8,013 nucleotides of DNA, from NCBI GenBank assembly GCA_002450925.1, contig DKAU01000038.1:927-8939 (forward strand), read 5' to 3'. Each line of letters begins with the position of its first letter. The first letter of the stretch is position 1. The DNA comes from Thiobacillus sp. UBA6918. GTDB taxonomy: Bacteria > Pseudomonadota > Gammaproteobacteria > Burkholderiales > Thiobacillaceae. Made by a program: the position numbers and the translations under genes. The notes beneath the pieces were generated by a model. It did not search any database and was not told where the DNA came from. It saw only the letters and a program-made list of their open reading frames with translations. Shown here piece after piece: positions 1 through 5,980 of the stretch.

Positions 1-1275
1 TGGGTGGCGCGCATGGTCATGATGTCTCTGCACTTCACCGGCAAGGTTCCTTTCCGCGAAGTCTATGTCACCGGCCTCGTACGCGACGCCCACGGCAACA
101 AGATGAGCAAATCCAAGGGCAACATCATCGACCCGATCGACCTCATTGATGGCATCACGCTGGATGAACTCATTTCCAAGCGCACTACCGGCCTGATGAA
201 CCCCAAGCAGGCAGAAAGCATTGCCAAACAGACTCGCGCCGATTACCCGAATGGTTTTTCCTCTTTCGGCACCGACGCGATTCGCTTTACCTTTGCCAGC
301 CTTGCGACGCATGGGCGTGACATCAAGTTTGATTTGCAGCGCTGCGAGGGCTATCGCAATTTCTGCAACAAGCTATGGAACGCCACCCGCTTTGTGCTGA
401 TGAATACCGAAGGCAAAGACTGCGGTCTCGACTCCAGCCAAGCTTTTGAATACTCCTTTGCCGACCGCTGGATTGTCGCCCGGCTGGATGAGACCGTCCG
501 CGCCATGTTATCCGCATTCAACGAGTACCGTTTCGACATGGCCAGCCGAGCAATTTATGAATTCATCTGGGATGAATATTGCGACTGGTATGTGGAATTG
601 GCCAAGGTCCAGATGCAAACCGGCAGCGAAGCCCAGCAGCGTGCTACACGTCGCACACTCATCACGGTATTGGAAACCGCGCTTCGCCTTGCGCATCCGG
701 TCATCCCTTTCATCACCGAAGAACTCTGGCAAAAAGTTGCGCCGCTGGCAGCCAAGACCGGGGACAGCATCATGTTGCAGTCCTATCCAGTTGCGAACGA
801 AAAGGCGCAGGATGCCGGCGCATCAACCAGGGTCCAGGAACTCAAGTCTCTCATCGATGCAGTACGTAGCCTGCGCAGCGAGATGAAGCTTTCCCCTGCC
901 GAAAAGGTTCCGCTCGCAATCGCTGGCGAATATTCGCATTACTCAACCTACACGCCGTATCTGACCGCGCTCGCCAGGCTGTCCAAGATTGACATCCAAA
1001 ATGAACTGCCCGCAGGTGACGCGCCTGTTGCCATCGTCGGTGATTGCAAGTTGATGCTACAAATCGAAATCGACAAGGAAGCCGAGATTGCCCGTCTTGG
1101 CAAGGAGATTACACGGATAGAAGGGGAAGTCGCGAAGTGCCAAGCTAAGCTTGGCAATCCCAACTTCGCCGACAAGGCTCCACCATCTGTGGTCGAGCAG
1201 GAGAGAAAACGACTGGCTGACTTTTCTGCAACCCTGGAAAAACTGCAGAGCCAGCTGTCCCGTTTTACCAAATAA
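1..1275 (+). CDS. valS: Valyl-tRNA synthetase, C-terminal part (5' end outside window)
   Basis: Class I aminoacyl-tRNA synthetase that charges tRNA-Val in the cytoplasm. The reading frame is open from base 1, so this is the last 424 residues of a protein that is usually about 900-950 aa; the HIGH motif and the editing domain lie upstream. The KMSKS signature of the catalytic site is intact at 100-114 (context NKMSKSKGN). It is followed by the family-typical stretch DAIRFTFASLATHGRDIKFD and then NFCNKLWNATRF, which leads into the helical anticodon-binding domain (roughly visible residues 130-270, with the WDEYCDWYVELAK segment). The last 65 or so residues are charged and heptad-like (from IDKEAEIARL to the end), matching the C-terminal coiled-coil tRNA-binding arm of bacterial ValS. 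The stop is TAA at 1273-1275, followed directly by a terminator hairpin. The GTG/ATG codons near the left edge are internal, not the real start. Identification is very secure. Confidence 0.98.
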   Translation, partial: WVARMVMMSLHFTGKVPFREVYVTGLVRDAHGNKMSKSKGNIIDPIDLIDGITLDELISKRTTGLMNPKQAESIAKQTRADYPNGFSSFGTDAIRFTFASLATHGRDIKFDLQRCEGYRNFCNKLWNATRFVLMNTEGKDCGLDSSQAFEYSFADRWIVARLDETVRAMLSAFNEYRFDMASRAIYEFIWDEYCDWYVELAKVQMQTGSEAQQRATRRTLITVLETALRLAHPVIPFITEELWQKVAPLAAKTGDSIMLQSYPVANEKAQDAGASTRVQELKSLIDAVRSLRSEMKLSPAEKVPLAIAGEYSHYSTYTPYLTALARLSKIDIQNELPAGDAPVAIVGDCKLMLQIEIDKEAEIARLGKEITRIEGEVAKCQAKLGNPNFADKAPPSVVEQERKRLADFSATLEKLQSQLSRFTK

Positions 1276-1276
1276 A

Positions 1277-1302
1277 AAAGGCCGCAACGCGGCCTTTCTT
1301 TT
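1277..1302. terminator. Bidirectional intrinsic terminator between convergent valS and the exported-protein gene
   Basis: A perfect GC-rich stem, GGCCGC/GCGGCC (1280-1285 with 1289-1294), is extended by AAA/TTT and closes a 3-base AAC loop. On the + strand the stem is followed by TTTCTTTT, ending valS two bases after its stop codon. On the - strand it is followed by a run of T (complement of 1274-1279), so it can also end the transcript of the gene whose stop is at 1320. A shared terminator is the usual arrangement for convergent genes. Confidence 0.9.
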
Positions 1303-1319
1303 GGTTCGGTTGCTTCCGG

Positions 1320-2198
1320 TTATTTCTTGCTTGCGCCAGCAACTTCAGCCAGTGTGTTTTTGATCTCGTCAGGCGTAGAAACAATGCGCATGAAATGCGC
1401 CATGTTCAAGTCCGGGAAAGACAAGGCAATGCGGTATCGACCGTAGAGTGCGTTGGCCGTGTTGTTCACCACAAAAATCTCATAAGGCAAGGCGGCAATC
1501 GATTGCTGGCCGCCGATCTTGGCAACCCAACTGGCATCGCCCAATGTGTCATCATTCATGGCCACACCAAACACGGCAAGCTTTTCATTGGGCATGACCA
1601 CCTCATAGACCTTGCTGGTCCTGGCCATCCCTTTCTCAAGATTTTCACGCACTGTTTTAACCACTTGGTCGAAGCTTACATGCTCAACCAATTGGTTCTT
1701 GTCGGAATCAAATCGCTCCATGCCCAGAATGTAGCGGTACCGCGGCAGATCGGCAGCGGTCTCATCCCCACCAAACCCGGGGCCTGCACCCAGAGTTCGT
1801 GCCAATTTTTCCTGCACCGCGCGCACGGAGTTTTCAGCCTTTGCAAACTGGCCGCGGAAGAATGCACGGTACCAGTAGTCCGGGTTCATGTAGCTCACCG
1901 TGCCATCCGACTTCACGCCAACGCGGATGCCAGCCCCGACGATATTTGCACCGCCAAGTGCACGGATGTCGTTGAGGACGCCTTCGTCTGACACCACGAC
2001 CACACCATAGTCCGGCATCTGCTTGGGGAAATAATGCCCCAGCACATGGAAACCGGCTACTTTCAGCTTGCCCTCCACTTCTTCGGCAACCTGTGCAGTC
2101 GCTGCCGGTTTCAGCTTTTCAGCCTGAATATAGGGTGCAATTGCCCAGCTGGCGCTGGATGAAACGAGCAAAGCTGCCAAAGCAAGGAATTTCAGCAT
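1320..2198 (-). CDS. Exported protein of unknown function, possibly with two DUF302-like halves
   Basis: I do not recognise this 292-aa protein with certainty. The N-terminus is a clear Sec signal peptide: MLK, a hydrophobic core (FLALAALLV), then SSSASWA with likely cleavage near residue 19. There is no lipobox and no other membrane segment, so a periplasmic location is inferred. The mature protein contains no cysteine, which argues against a sulfur-binding thiol, cytochrome or Fe-S role. Two stretches have a similar plan. Near residues 36-80 (EEVEGKLKVAGFHVLGHYFP) and near 170-260 (FDQVVKTVRENLEKG ... MPNEKLAVFGVAM ... ALPYEIFVVNN) an amphipathic helix precedes beta-rich sequence, reminiscent of DUF302; this likeness is my inference only. 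The start at 2198 is supported by the signal peptide and by AAGG about 8 bases upstream. It lies 82 bases after the fadL-like gene, with that gene's terminator in the gap. Confidence 0.85.
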   Translation of the reverse strand: MLKFLALAALLVSSSASWAIAPYIQAEKLKPAATAQVAEEVEGKLKVAGFHVLGHYFPKQMPDYGVVVVSDEGVLNDIRALGGANIVGAGIRVGVKSDGTVSYMNPDYWYRAFFRGQFAKAENSVRAVQEKLARTLGAGPGFGGDETAADLPRYRYILGMERFDSDKNQLVEHVSFDQVVKTVRENLEKGMARTSKVYEVVMPNEKLAVFGVAMNDDTLGDASWVAKIGGQQSIAALPYEIFVVNNTANALYGRYRIALSFPDLNMAHFMRIVSTPDEIKNTLAEVAGASKK

Positions 2199-2221
2199 TT
2201 CTGAACCTTAAAGTGATGGCG

Positions 2222-2250
2222 AAAAAAAACCGGGCCGATGGCCCGGTTTT
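2222..2250 (-). terminator. Intrinsic terminator after the fadL-like gene, just upstream of the next gene
   Basis: Strong hairpin: CCGGGCC (2230-2236) pairs with GGCCCGG (2240-2246) around the loop GAT, and is extended by AAAA/TTTT. Read on the - strand the stem is followed by eight T (complement of 2222-2229), the classic Rho-independent form. It lies 30 bases past the fadL-like stop codon. The T-run ends only 23 bases before the start codon of the exported-protein gene, so that gene needs read-through or a promoter overlapping the hairpin. Confidence 0.88.
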
Positions 2251-2251
2251 A

Positions 2252-2280
2252 ATTGTATAAGAATATTAGCTAAGTTGGAA
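2252..2280 (-). promoter_or_regulatory. Weak candidate promoter for the exported-protein gene
   Basis: On the - strand, TTCCAA (2275-2280) and TACAAT (2252-2257) are separated by 17 bases. The -10 box matches 5 of 6 consensus bases and the -35 box only 3 of 6. The start point would fall inside the terminator hairpin at 2222-2250, so the hairpin would become the 5' end of the mRNA. This is the only plausible promoter in the short gap. Support is weak because the region is AT-rich anyway. Confidence 0.25.
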
Positions 2281-3546
2281 TTACATCTTCCAACTGTACT
2301 GGATACCCAGGGAGTTCTGGTACATCTTAATAGTATCAACCCCACCACCAAAACCAGGGCGAACACCAGACACATCATTACTGAATGCATGCATATATGC
2401 AGCGGTGAGTTCGTCTCCAGAAGCCAATGTGTACGTAAAGCCCAAGGTCACATGATCTTCAACCACTGCAGGTGCAAGGATGTTAAACATCACTTCGCCA
2501 CAATCTCCCGCGGGAGCAGCACAGAGCATATCGCCCTTGATCGGGCTATCTGTATGACTATAGCCGGCACGGAGCGTCCAAGCGTTGTTGTACTTGTATT
2601 CGACACCAAGTTTCCACACGTTCATGTCATCCCAACCGAAACCAGGGCCAGCATCTGCACCAAGGCCATTGAAAAAATTCGGGAATACGGGATTACCTAC
2701 GCTATCAACCTTGCTGTAATTAATACGCTGATAGTCCAGTGCCAGTTTGACTTGAGGAGTGGCCTGCCAAGAGACACCCAAATTGTAGTTCTCAGGAATA
2801 TCGAAGCCGCCCTGCTCAGCAAAAAGCCCGGCGTAATCTTTAAACTCATCGAACTTCATCTGGCTGGCATAAGCTGCGCCAATCGTCACGGTGGGAGTGA
2901 TCTTTCCCAGGTAACCTACGCGCACACCATAACCGAATGCACCATCATGGCCATTGCCATAAACGTGGGTGGGATCAAGCGAGAACCCAGCGAACCCACT
3001 CAAACCACTCGCTTCAAAAAGCTGATACCCAAGCAGCGGGGAAATACCAATAGAATGGTTGGGAGCTATTTTGTAAGCTGCTGTTGGGGCCACTATAAGC
3101 TGCATGAGATCCACACCCAGTTTACCAGCACCGCCAAGAATATTAACGCCGAAAGTCGAGGGATAATCGGTATTCATCCCGCCATTGCCATAAACGGTCA
3201 CGCCCAGTGCGAGGTTGCTATTTACCATGTGGTTATAACCGAACTCAGGGACCAGGAAAAAATTTGAATCACTTTCAGCACTCGTGAAGCTAAGTTCACC
3301 ACCAACGTTCGTGGCTTCACGAATTGGGCTGAATAAATCCACCCCCAGATCAATACGGTTGCCGACAAAAGCGGCAGCAGCGGGGTTGTTAGCACCGAAG
3401 AAGGCATCATCAGTGTTGGTGGTTCCTGCACCAGCCATACCCTTGGCCTTCATGCCATAGCCGTGGCCAAAATAACCGTTGGTAGCATTTGCGCTAAAGG
3501 AAAGACCGGCAATTGCCAGGCCGAGAACGATACGGGAAAGTTTCAT
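2281..3546 (-). CDS. FadL/TodX (OmpP1) family outer-membrane transporter
   Basis: Beta-barrel channel of the family that lets hydrophobic compounds (long-chain fatty acids in FadL, aromatics in TodX/XylN) cross the outer membrane. The 421-aa length is normal for the family. A signal peptide (residues 1-21, ending SANA) is followed by mature TNGYF and the glycine-rich hatch segment GYGMKAKGMAGAG. The NPA motif at 54-56 (GANNPAAAAF) is the family signature. The rest alternates beta strands with Gly/Asn/Asp-rich loops. Two cysteines, Cys342 and Cys349, lie close together in a predicted loop and could form a disulfide. The C-terminus is QYSWKM, without the terminal phenylalanine common in outer-membrane proteins. 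The start at 3546 is backed by a strong GGAGG ribosome-binding site a few bases upstream. It appears monocistronic: a terminator precedes its leader and another follows its stop. The substrate cannot be read from sequence; given the sulfur genes nearby, a sulfur-related or lipid substrate is speculation. Confidence 0.92.
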   Translation of the reverse strand: MKLSRIVLGLAIAGLSFSANATNGYFGHGYGMKAKGMAGAGTTNTDDAFFGANNPAAAAFVGNRIDLGVDLFSPIREATNVGGELSFTSAESDSNFFLVPEFGYNHMVNSNLALGVTVYGNGGMNTDYPSTFGVNILGGAGKLGVDLMQLIVAPTAAYKIAPNHSIGISPLLGYQLFEASGLSGFAGFSLDPTHVYGNGHDGAFGYGVRVGYLGKITPTVTIGAAYASQMKFDEFKDYAGLFAEQGGFDIPENYNLGVSWQATPQVKLALDYQRINYSKVDSVGNPVFPNFFNGLGADAGPGFGWDDMNVWKLGVEYKYNNAWTLRAGYSHTDSPIKGDMLCAAPAGDCGEVMFNILAPAVVEDHVTLGFTYTLASGDELTAAYMHAFSNDVSGVRPGFGGGVDTIKMYQNSLGIQYSWKM

Positions 3547-3570
3547 GATGCCTCCGGAGCAATAAGTTTA

Positions 3571-3579
3571 CTTATATCA
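3571..3579 (-). promoter_or_regulatory. Candidate extended -10 promoter for the fadL-like gene
   Basis: On the - strand the sequence TGATATAAG contains the extended -10 TG plus TATAAG (5 of 6 to TATAAT), with no good -35 box at 16-18 bases. A start about 7 bases downstream would give a leader of roughly 20 bases holding the GGAGG site at about 3550-3555. The gene must have its own promoter in 3547-3720, because a terminator closes the upstream operon; this is the best match I see there. Confidence 0.35.
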
Positions 3580-3625
3580 AAACAGCTTTGTCTTAAAGGA
3601 CAGAGATAATGTTAACGGCAAAACG

Positions 3626-3647
3626 AGGTGGTAGAACACTACCATCT
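3626..3647. repeat. Inverted repeat upstream of the fadL-like gene
   Basis: TGGTAG (3629-3634) and CTACCA (3639-3644) form a perfect inverted repeat around the loop AACA. Pairing extends outward three more positions (one G-T, one G-C, one A-T) to a 9-bp stem. It lies about 50 bases upstream of the candidate -10 box of the fadL-like gene. It could be an operator or a hairpin in a longer leader. It lacks a convincing T-run, so I do not call it a terminator. Function is unknown. Confidence 0.35.
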
Positions 3648-3715
3648 GGAATAAAGTAAAAACCACTGTGCCATTAATGTTGCGGGAAAACGACAGCTAT
3701 ATAAGCGCAATCAAA

Positions 3716-3741
3716 TATAAGAAACGCCCCGTCGGGGCGTT
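3716..3741 (-). terminator. Intrinsic terminator after dsrE2
   Basis: An 8-bp perfect stem, AACGCCCC (3723-3730) with GGGGCGTT (3734-3741), closes a 3-base loop. On the - strand it is followed by the T-rich tail TTTCTTATATTTG. It begins 21 bases after the dsrE2 stop codon and marks the end of the rhd-tusA-dsrE2 unit, separating it from the fadL-like gene. Confidence 0.88.
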
Positions 3742-3762
3742 ACTTCGAGACTGTCAACTTGA

Positions 3763-4272
3763 TCAGATAAACAGGCAGATATCTGTTTCGCCGGCAAATT
3801 CGAAGAATGTGGCAGCGCCGCCAAACTCCAGGCCGTCGATGAAGTCGCTATGCTCAAAACCGAACAGTTCAACCGTCATCTGGCAGGCAATGAACTTGAC
3901 GTCGGCTTCAATGCACAGTTCGCGCAGCTCAGGGACGGTGGCCACGCCGTTGTTGGCGATGGTCATTTTCATCAGGCTGGTTGCAAACGACTCAAATCCG
4001 GGAATGACGCCCTGAACTGCGTTGGGAATGTTCCAGTTAATTCCCCTGAACCACTTGGGCCCAAACGGCATTTTCATCGGCATGCCGGGATTGCCCATCG
4101 GACTGATCTTGAGGCCGGACAGGTCCTTGCGCACCATTTGCAGGCCGTAGAAGGTGAAGAAAATCTGTACTTCATAGCCCAATGCCGCTGCAGTAGACGC
4201 CAGGATAAGGGGAGGATAAGCCCAGTCCAGTGTGCCCTTGGTTGCGATAATGGCAAGTTTTTTGGTTTCCAT
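3763..4272 (-). CDS. dsrE2: DsrE2-type sulfur-carrier protein (DsrE/DsrF/DrsH-like superfamily)
   Basis: Predicted cytoplasmic or membrane-associated protein of 169 aa in the DsrE-like fold. DsrE2 proteins of sulfur oxidisers are found with TusA and are thought to exchange sulfane sulfur with it. Visible signs are the N-terminal strand KLAIIATKGTLDWAYPP, the hydrophobic helix LILASTAAALGYEV, the strand QIFFTFYGL, a Met/Pro/Gly-rich linker (PMGNPGMPMKMPFGP) typical of this subgroup, and the C-terminal half with ELCIEADVKFIACQMT. Three cysteines occur: Cys120, Cys130 (in the conserved IACQMT context, the likely sulfur-binding residue) and Cys166, three residues before the end. I chose ATG at 4272 because GGAGAG lies about 8 bases upstream; a longer in-frame start at 4317 would lie inside the terminator hairpin and adds residues unlike the family. 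It follows tusA by 68 bases, with a terminator between them. The family call is firm; the exact role is inferred from context. Confidence 0.92.
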   Translation of the reverse strand: METKKLAIIATKGTLDWAYPPLILASTAAALGYEVQIFFTFYGLQMVRKDLSGLKISPMGNPGMPMKMPFGPKWFRGINWNIPNAVQGVIPGFESFATSLMKMTIANNGVATVPELRELCIEADVKFIACQMTVELFGFEHSDFIDGLEFGGAATFFEFAGETDICLFI

Positions 4273-4295
4273 TGCGAATCTCTCCGGTATTGAGC

Positions 4296-4328
4296 AAAAA
4301 AAGGCGCCAGACTTCAAGTCGGCGCCTT
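4296..4328 (-). terminator. Intrinsic terminator or attenuator between tusA and dsrE2
   Basis: AAGGCGCC (4301-4308) pairs with GGCGCCTT (4321-4328), and an inner GAC/GTC pairing closes the loop. On the - strand the stem is followed by an uninterrupted run of seven T (complement of 4296-4302). It begins 12 bases after the tusA stop codon and ends 23 bases before the dsrE2 start. No promoter-like sequence is visible between it and dsrE2, so it probably lets only part of transcription through and lowers dsrE2 relative to tusA. Confidence 0.85.
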
Positions 4329-4340
4329 AAATTGATTTTC

Positions 4341-4568
4341 TTACTTCTTCTTCATAAAGAAGGTGTACTCGCCGCCAGCTTCGGCGGAGTTGATCAGGTC
4401 ATTGCCGGTCTGCTTGGCAAATGCCTGCATGTCTTTTACAGAGCCCGGGTCGGTGGCGATCACTTTCAGAATTTCACCACTGGCCATTTCTGCAAGCGCT
4501 TTTTTGGTACGCAGGATGGGCAGAGGACAGTTAAGGCCACGAGCGTCGAGTTCTTTGTTGAATTCCAT
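4341..4568 (-). CDS. tusA: TusA-type sulfur-carrier protein
   Basis: Small cytoplasmic sulfur carrier (75 aa; E. coli TusA is 81 aa) that holds a persulfide on a single conserved cysteine. In sulfur oxidisers it shuttles sulfane sulfur toward the Dsr or sHdr pathway. The family signature is complete: the N-terminal strand KELDARGLNCPLPIL carries the CPxP motif with catalytic Cys14 (CPLP, 14-17), followed by the helix RTKKALAEMASGE, the strand ILKVIATDPGS and the C-terminal half ending in GEYTFFMKKK. Cys14 is the only cysteine, as expected for a carrier. The start at 4568 has a good GGAG site about 9 bases upstream. It is the middle gene of rhd-tusA-dsrE2, which favours a role in sulfur oxidation over tRNA thiolation; that is inference from context. 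Confidence 0.95.
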   Translation of the reverse strand: MEFNKELDARGLNCPLPILRTKKALAEMASGEILKVIATDPGSVKDMQAFAKQTGNDLINSAEAGGEYTFFMKKK

Positions 4569-4651
4569 TGTGCATCTCCGAAACGGGTTAATAAATCAGG
4601 AATTGCTAACGTTAACTCACAGGTTGAATTTATGCAATATGGATTGGTCGT

Positions 4652-4966
4652 TTAAGCCGCCAGTGCCCTGCCTTCACGTGCCCAGCTCATGATGCCGCCA
4701 GAAAGGTTGTAAACGTTGTCTACCCCCTGTGACATCAGCCATACACAAGCCTGTGCCGAACGGGCACCGGAACGGCAATAAAACACGATCGGCTCTCCAC
4801 CTTGCAATTCCTGGAGTTTAAGTGGCAGCAAATGGAGCGGTATATGAGTTGAGCCTTCAATCTTGGCTTGTGCAAACTCTGCATCACTCCGAACATCAAC
4901 CAGTTTGATACCGGTTTTCAACGCTTCTTCAAGCTGGTTTGAATCAATTTCACGAACCCCAAACAT
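4652..4966 (-). CDS. rhd: Single-domain rhodanese sulfurtransferase
   Basis: Cytoplasmic sulfurtransferase of 104 aa with one rhodanese domain. It takes sulfane sulfur as a cysteine persulfide and can pass it to TusA. Visible motifs are the N-terminal VDVRSDAEFAQAKIEGSTHIP segment (the DVR and EF..GH-type signature), the active-site loop CRSGARS, with the catalytic cysteine inside IVFYCRSG, and the C-terminal VYNLSGGIMSW typical of the GlpE/PspE-like group. There is no signal peptide. I place the start at ATG 4966 rather than the in-frame GTG at 4978: a GGTGAG ribosome-binding sequence lies 7 bases upstream of the ATG, whereas the GTG is itself part of that sequence and has none. It is the first gene of the rhd-tusA-dsrE2 set, with a promoter just upstream. 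tusA follows after 83 bases. Confidence 0.93.
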   Translation of the reverse strand: MFGVREIDSNQLEEALKTGIKLVDVRSDAEFAQAKIEGSTHIPLHLLPLKLQELQGGEPIVFYCRSGARSAQACVWLMSQGVDNVYNLSGGIMSWAREGRALAA

Positions 4967-4973
4967 GTCAGCA

Positions 4974-4981
4974 CTCACCCC
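4974..4981 (-). promoter_or_regulatory. Ribosome-binding site that decides the rhd start
   Basis: On the - strand GGGGTGAG lies here, with GGTGAG matching the anti-Shine-Dalgarno sequence, 7 bases before the ATG at 4966. It contains the alternative GTG start (4976-4978), which makes the GTG unlikely to be used. Confidence 0.6.
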
Positions 4982-5004
4982 GGGATAGTAAATTAAGGAT
5001 CACT

Positions 5005-5032
5005 AATATACCAAAAAATCCAGAAAAATCAA
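5005..5032 (-). promoter_or_regulatory. Sigma70-like promoter for rhd-tusA(-dsrE2)
   Basis: On the - strand TTGATT (5027-5032; 4 of 6 to TTGACA) is followed after 16 bases by TATATT (5005-5010; 5 of 6 to TATAAT). TG one base before the -10 makes it an extended -10 (TGGTATATT). The expected start near 4998 gives a leader of about 32 bases to the rhd ATG. The -35 box ends four bases past the last coding base of soeC, beside its stop codon. No terminator is visible after soeC, so rhd-tusA may be made both from this promoter and by read-through from soeABC. Confidence 0.6.
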
Positions 5033-5035
5033 GTG

Positions 5036-5971
5036 CTAGCAACGCTGGGTTCCGTGATAGAGGTTTACAACATGCCTGGCCTCTGCAAAAAACAGCCAGC
5101 GTTCTGCGACCAGGCCGGCAAAAACAGATACCAGCGCAACCACGCCCAAGGCTGGTAAATGGTATTGGAGCGCACCATAAAGAAGCACTAAGGGGACAGC
5201 AAAAGCCATCACCATGGTAATCAAACGCAAACTCAACGAAGTGAGGCGCGAAACCACATAACCGAACTCACGAGTAAGGAAGGTTCCATGCGTATGGCCA
5301 GCGTCCAGCAGTTTGACCTGGGCACGTGTAAAACCGGTCGCGGTGTTGATGGTGGAACCAACCCCAAGACGCCCGATCCAGTAGTAATAAATGGCCTTTA
5401 CAAAAGCAGCCACGAAAAGCTGGAACAGTGACATCAGCACAAAGGGCAGCGTTTGCACTTCTGCCATCATGGCTACGGCCAGCAGGATCATGCCACCGGA
5501 AAAATGTCCGAGAGAGAGATAAGCAGCCGGTACAAGCGGCGTATTCCAGTGACGAATGGTCTTCAGGCTGGCATAAATCATGGCAGTGGAAAAAATCGTC
5601 AGCCATGCCAGCAAGGTTGCGACAGCACCCGCAAAATGACGGGCCAGCGGCCACATATCGAGAAAGTACAGTCCCAAATAGGCCAGCGCAAAGGGATAAA
5701 AAGCCACTGACAGCACACCTTCACGCGATAGCCAGGAAGTGCGCCAGCGCGAAAACGCGCGCCAGGCATTTTTCGGATTTGCCAAATGAAATGTTGAAGA
5801 CAGCAGACCCACGCCGACCATGACGAGGGACAACACACCGGTCCAGAACACATAAGCACCCGGCAAACCCCCTCCCAGTTTGAAGAGATCGGCGAGATAT
5901 ATCAGCGCGAACAGGCCAAAGCCTGCGCCAGACAGAACGGTAAAGAAAATGACGGAAAAAGCCGGATGCAT
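5036..5971 (-). CDS. soeC: SoeC: DmsC-family membrane anchor of the sulfite-oxidising enzyme
   Basis: Integral membrane subunit (311 aa; family members are about 300-320 aa) that anchors the catalytic subunits at the inner membrane and links them to the quinone pool. About eight hydrophobic segments can be seen, near residues 5-27, 40-60, 85-105, 112-134, 148-170, 174-198, 246-268 and 272-289, with a polar loop at 200-240. The segment STFHLANPKNAWRAF ... SWLSREG (59-84) is the hallmark of DmsC-type anchors. No haem-binding CxxCH motif is present. The ribosome-binding sequence AAGGAA overlaps the TAA of soeB and lies 9 bases or less from this ATG, so translation of the two is probably coupled. 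Family membership is secure; assignment to SoeC rather than a polysulfide, thiosulfate or DMSO reductase anchor rests on the neighbours. Confidence 0.85.
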   Translation of the reverse strand: MHPAFSVIFFTVLSGAGFGLFALIYLADLFKLGGGLPGAYVFWTGVLSLVMVGVGLLSSTFHLANPKNAWRAFSRWRTSWLSREGVLSVAFYPFALAYLGLYFLDMWPLARHFAGAVATLLAWLTIFSTAMIYASLKTIRHWNTPLVPAAYLSLGHFSGGMILLAVAMMAEVQTLPFVLMSLFQLFVAAFVKAIYYYWIGRLGVGSTINTATGFTRAQVKLLDAGHTHGTFLTREFGYVVSRLTSLSLRLITMVMAFAVPLVLLYGALQYHLPALGVVALVSVFAGLVAERWLFFAEARHVVNLYHGTQRC

Positions 5972-5980
5972 GATTGTTCC

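Noticed and set aside
1395..1991. + strand open frame of 198 codons opposite the exported-protein gene
   Set aside because: The - strand frame has a signal peptide, ribosome-binding sequence and a terminator after it; the + strand frame has none of these.
2275..3267. Long + strand open frame (330 codons) across the fadL-like gene
   Set aside because: It lies antisense to a gene with signal peptide, family motifs and a strong ribosome-binding site; its own translation has no recognisable domain and is a shadow of codon use.
4273..4317. Longer dsrE2 start at 4317
   Set aside because: It would place the start codon inside the terminator loop and add 15 residues unlike the family; ATG 4272 has a good ribosome-binding site.
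4607..4618. Near-palindrome TAACGTTA in the rhd-tusA gap
   Set aside because: Only 8 bases of perfect symmetry in an AT-rich gap, with no promoter elements of note around it; likely chance.
4967..4978. GTG start at 4978 for the rhodanese
   Set aside because: The GTG is part of the GGTGAG ribosome-binding sequence of the ATG at 4966 and has no such site of its own.
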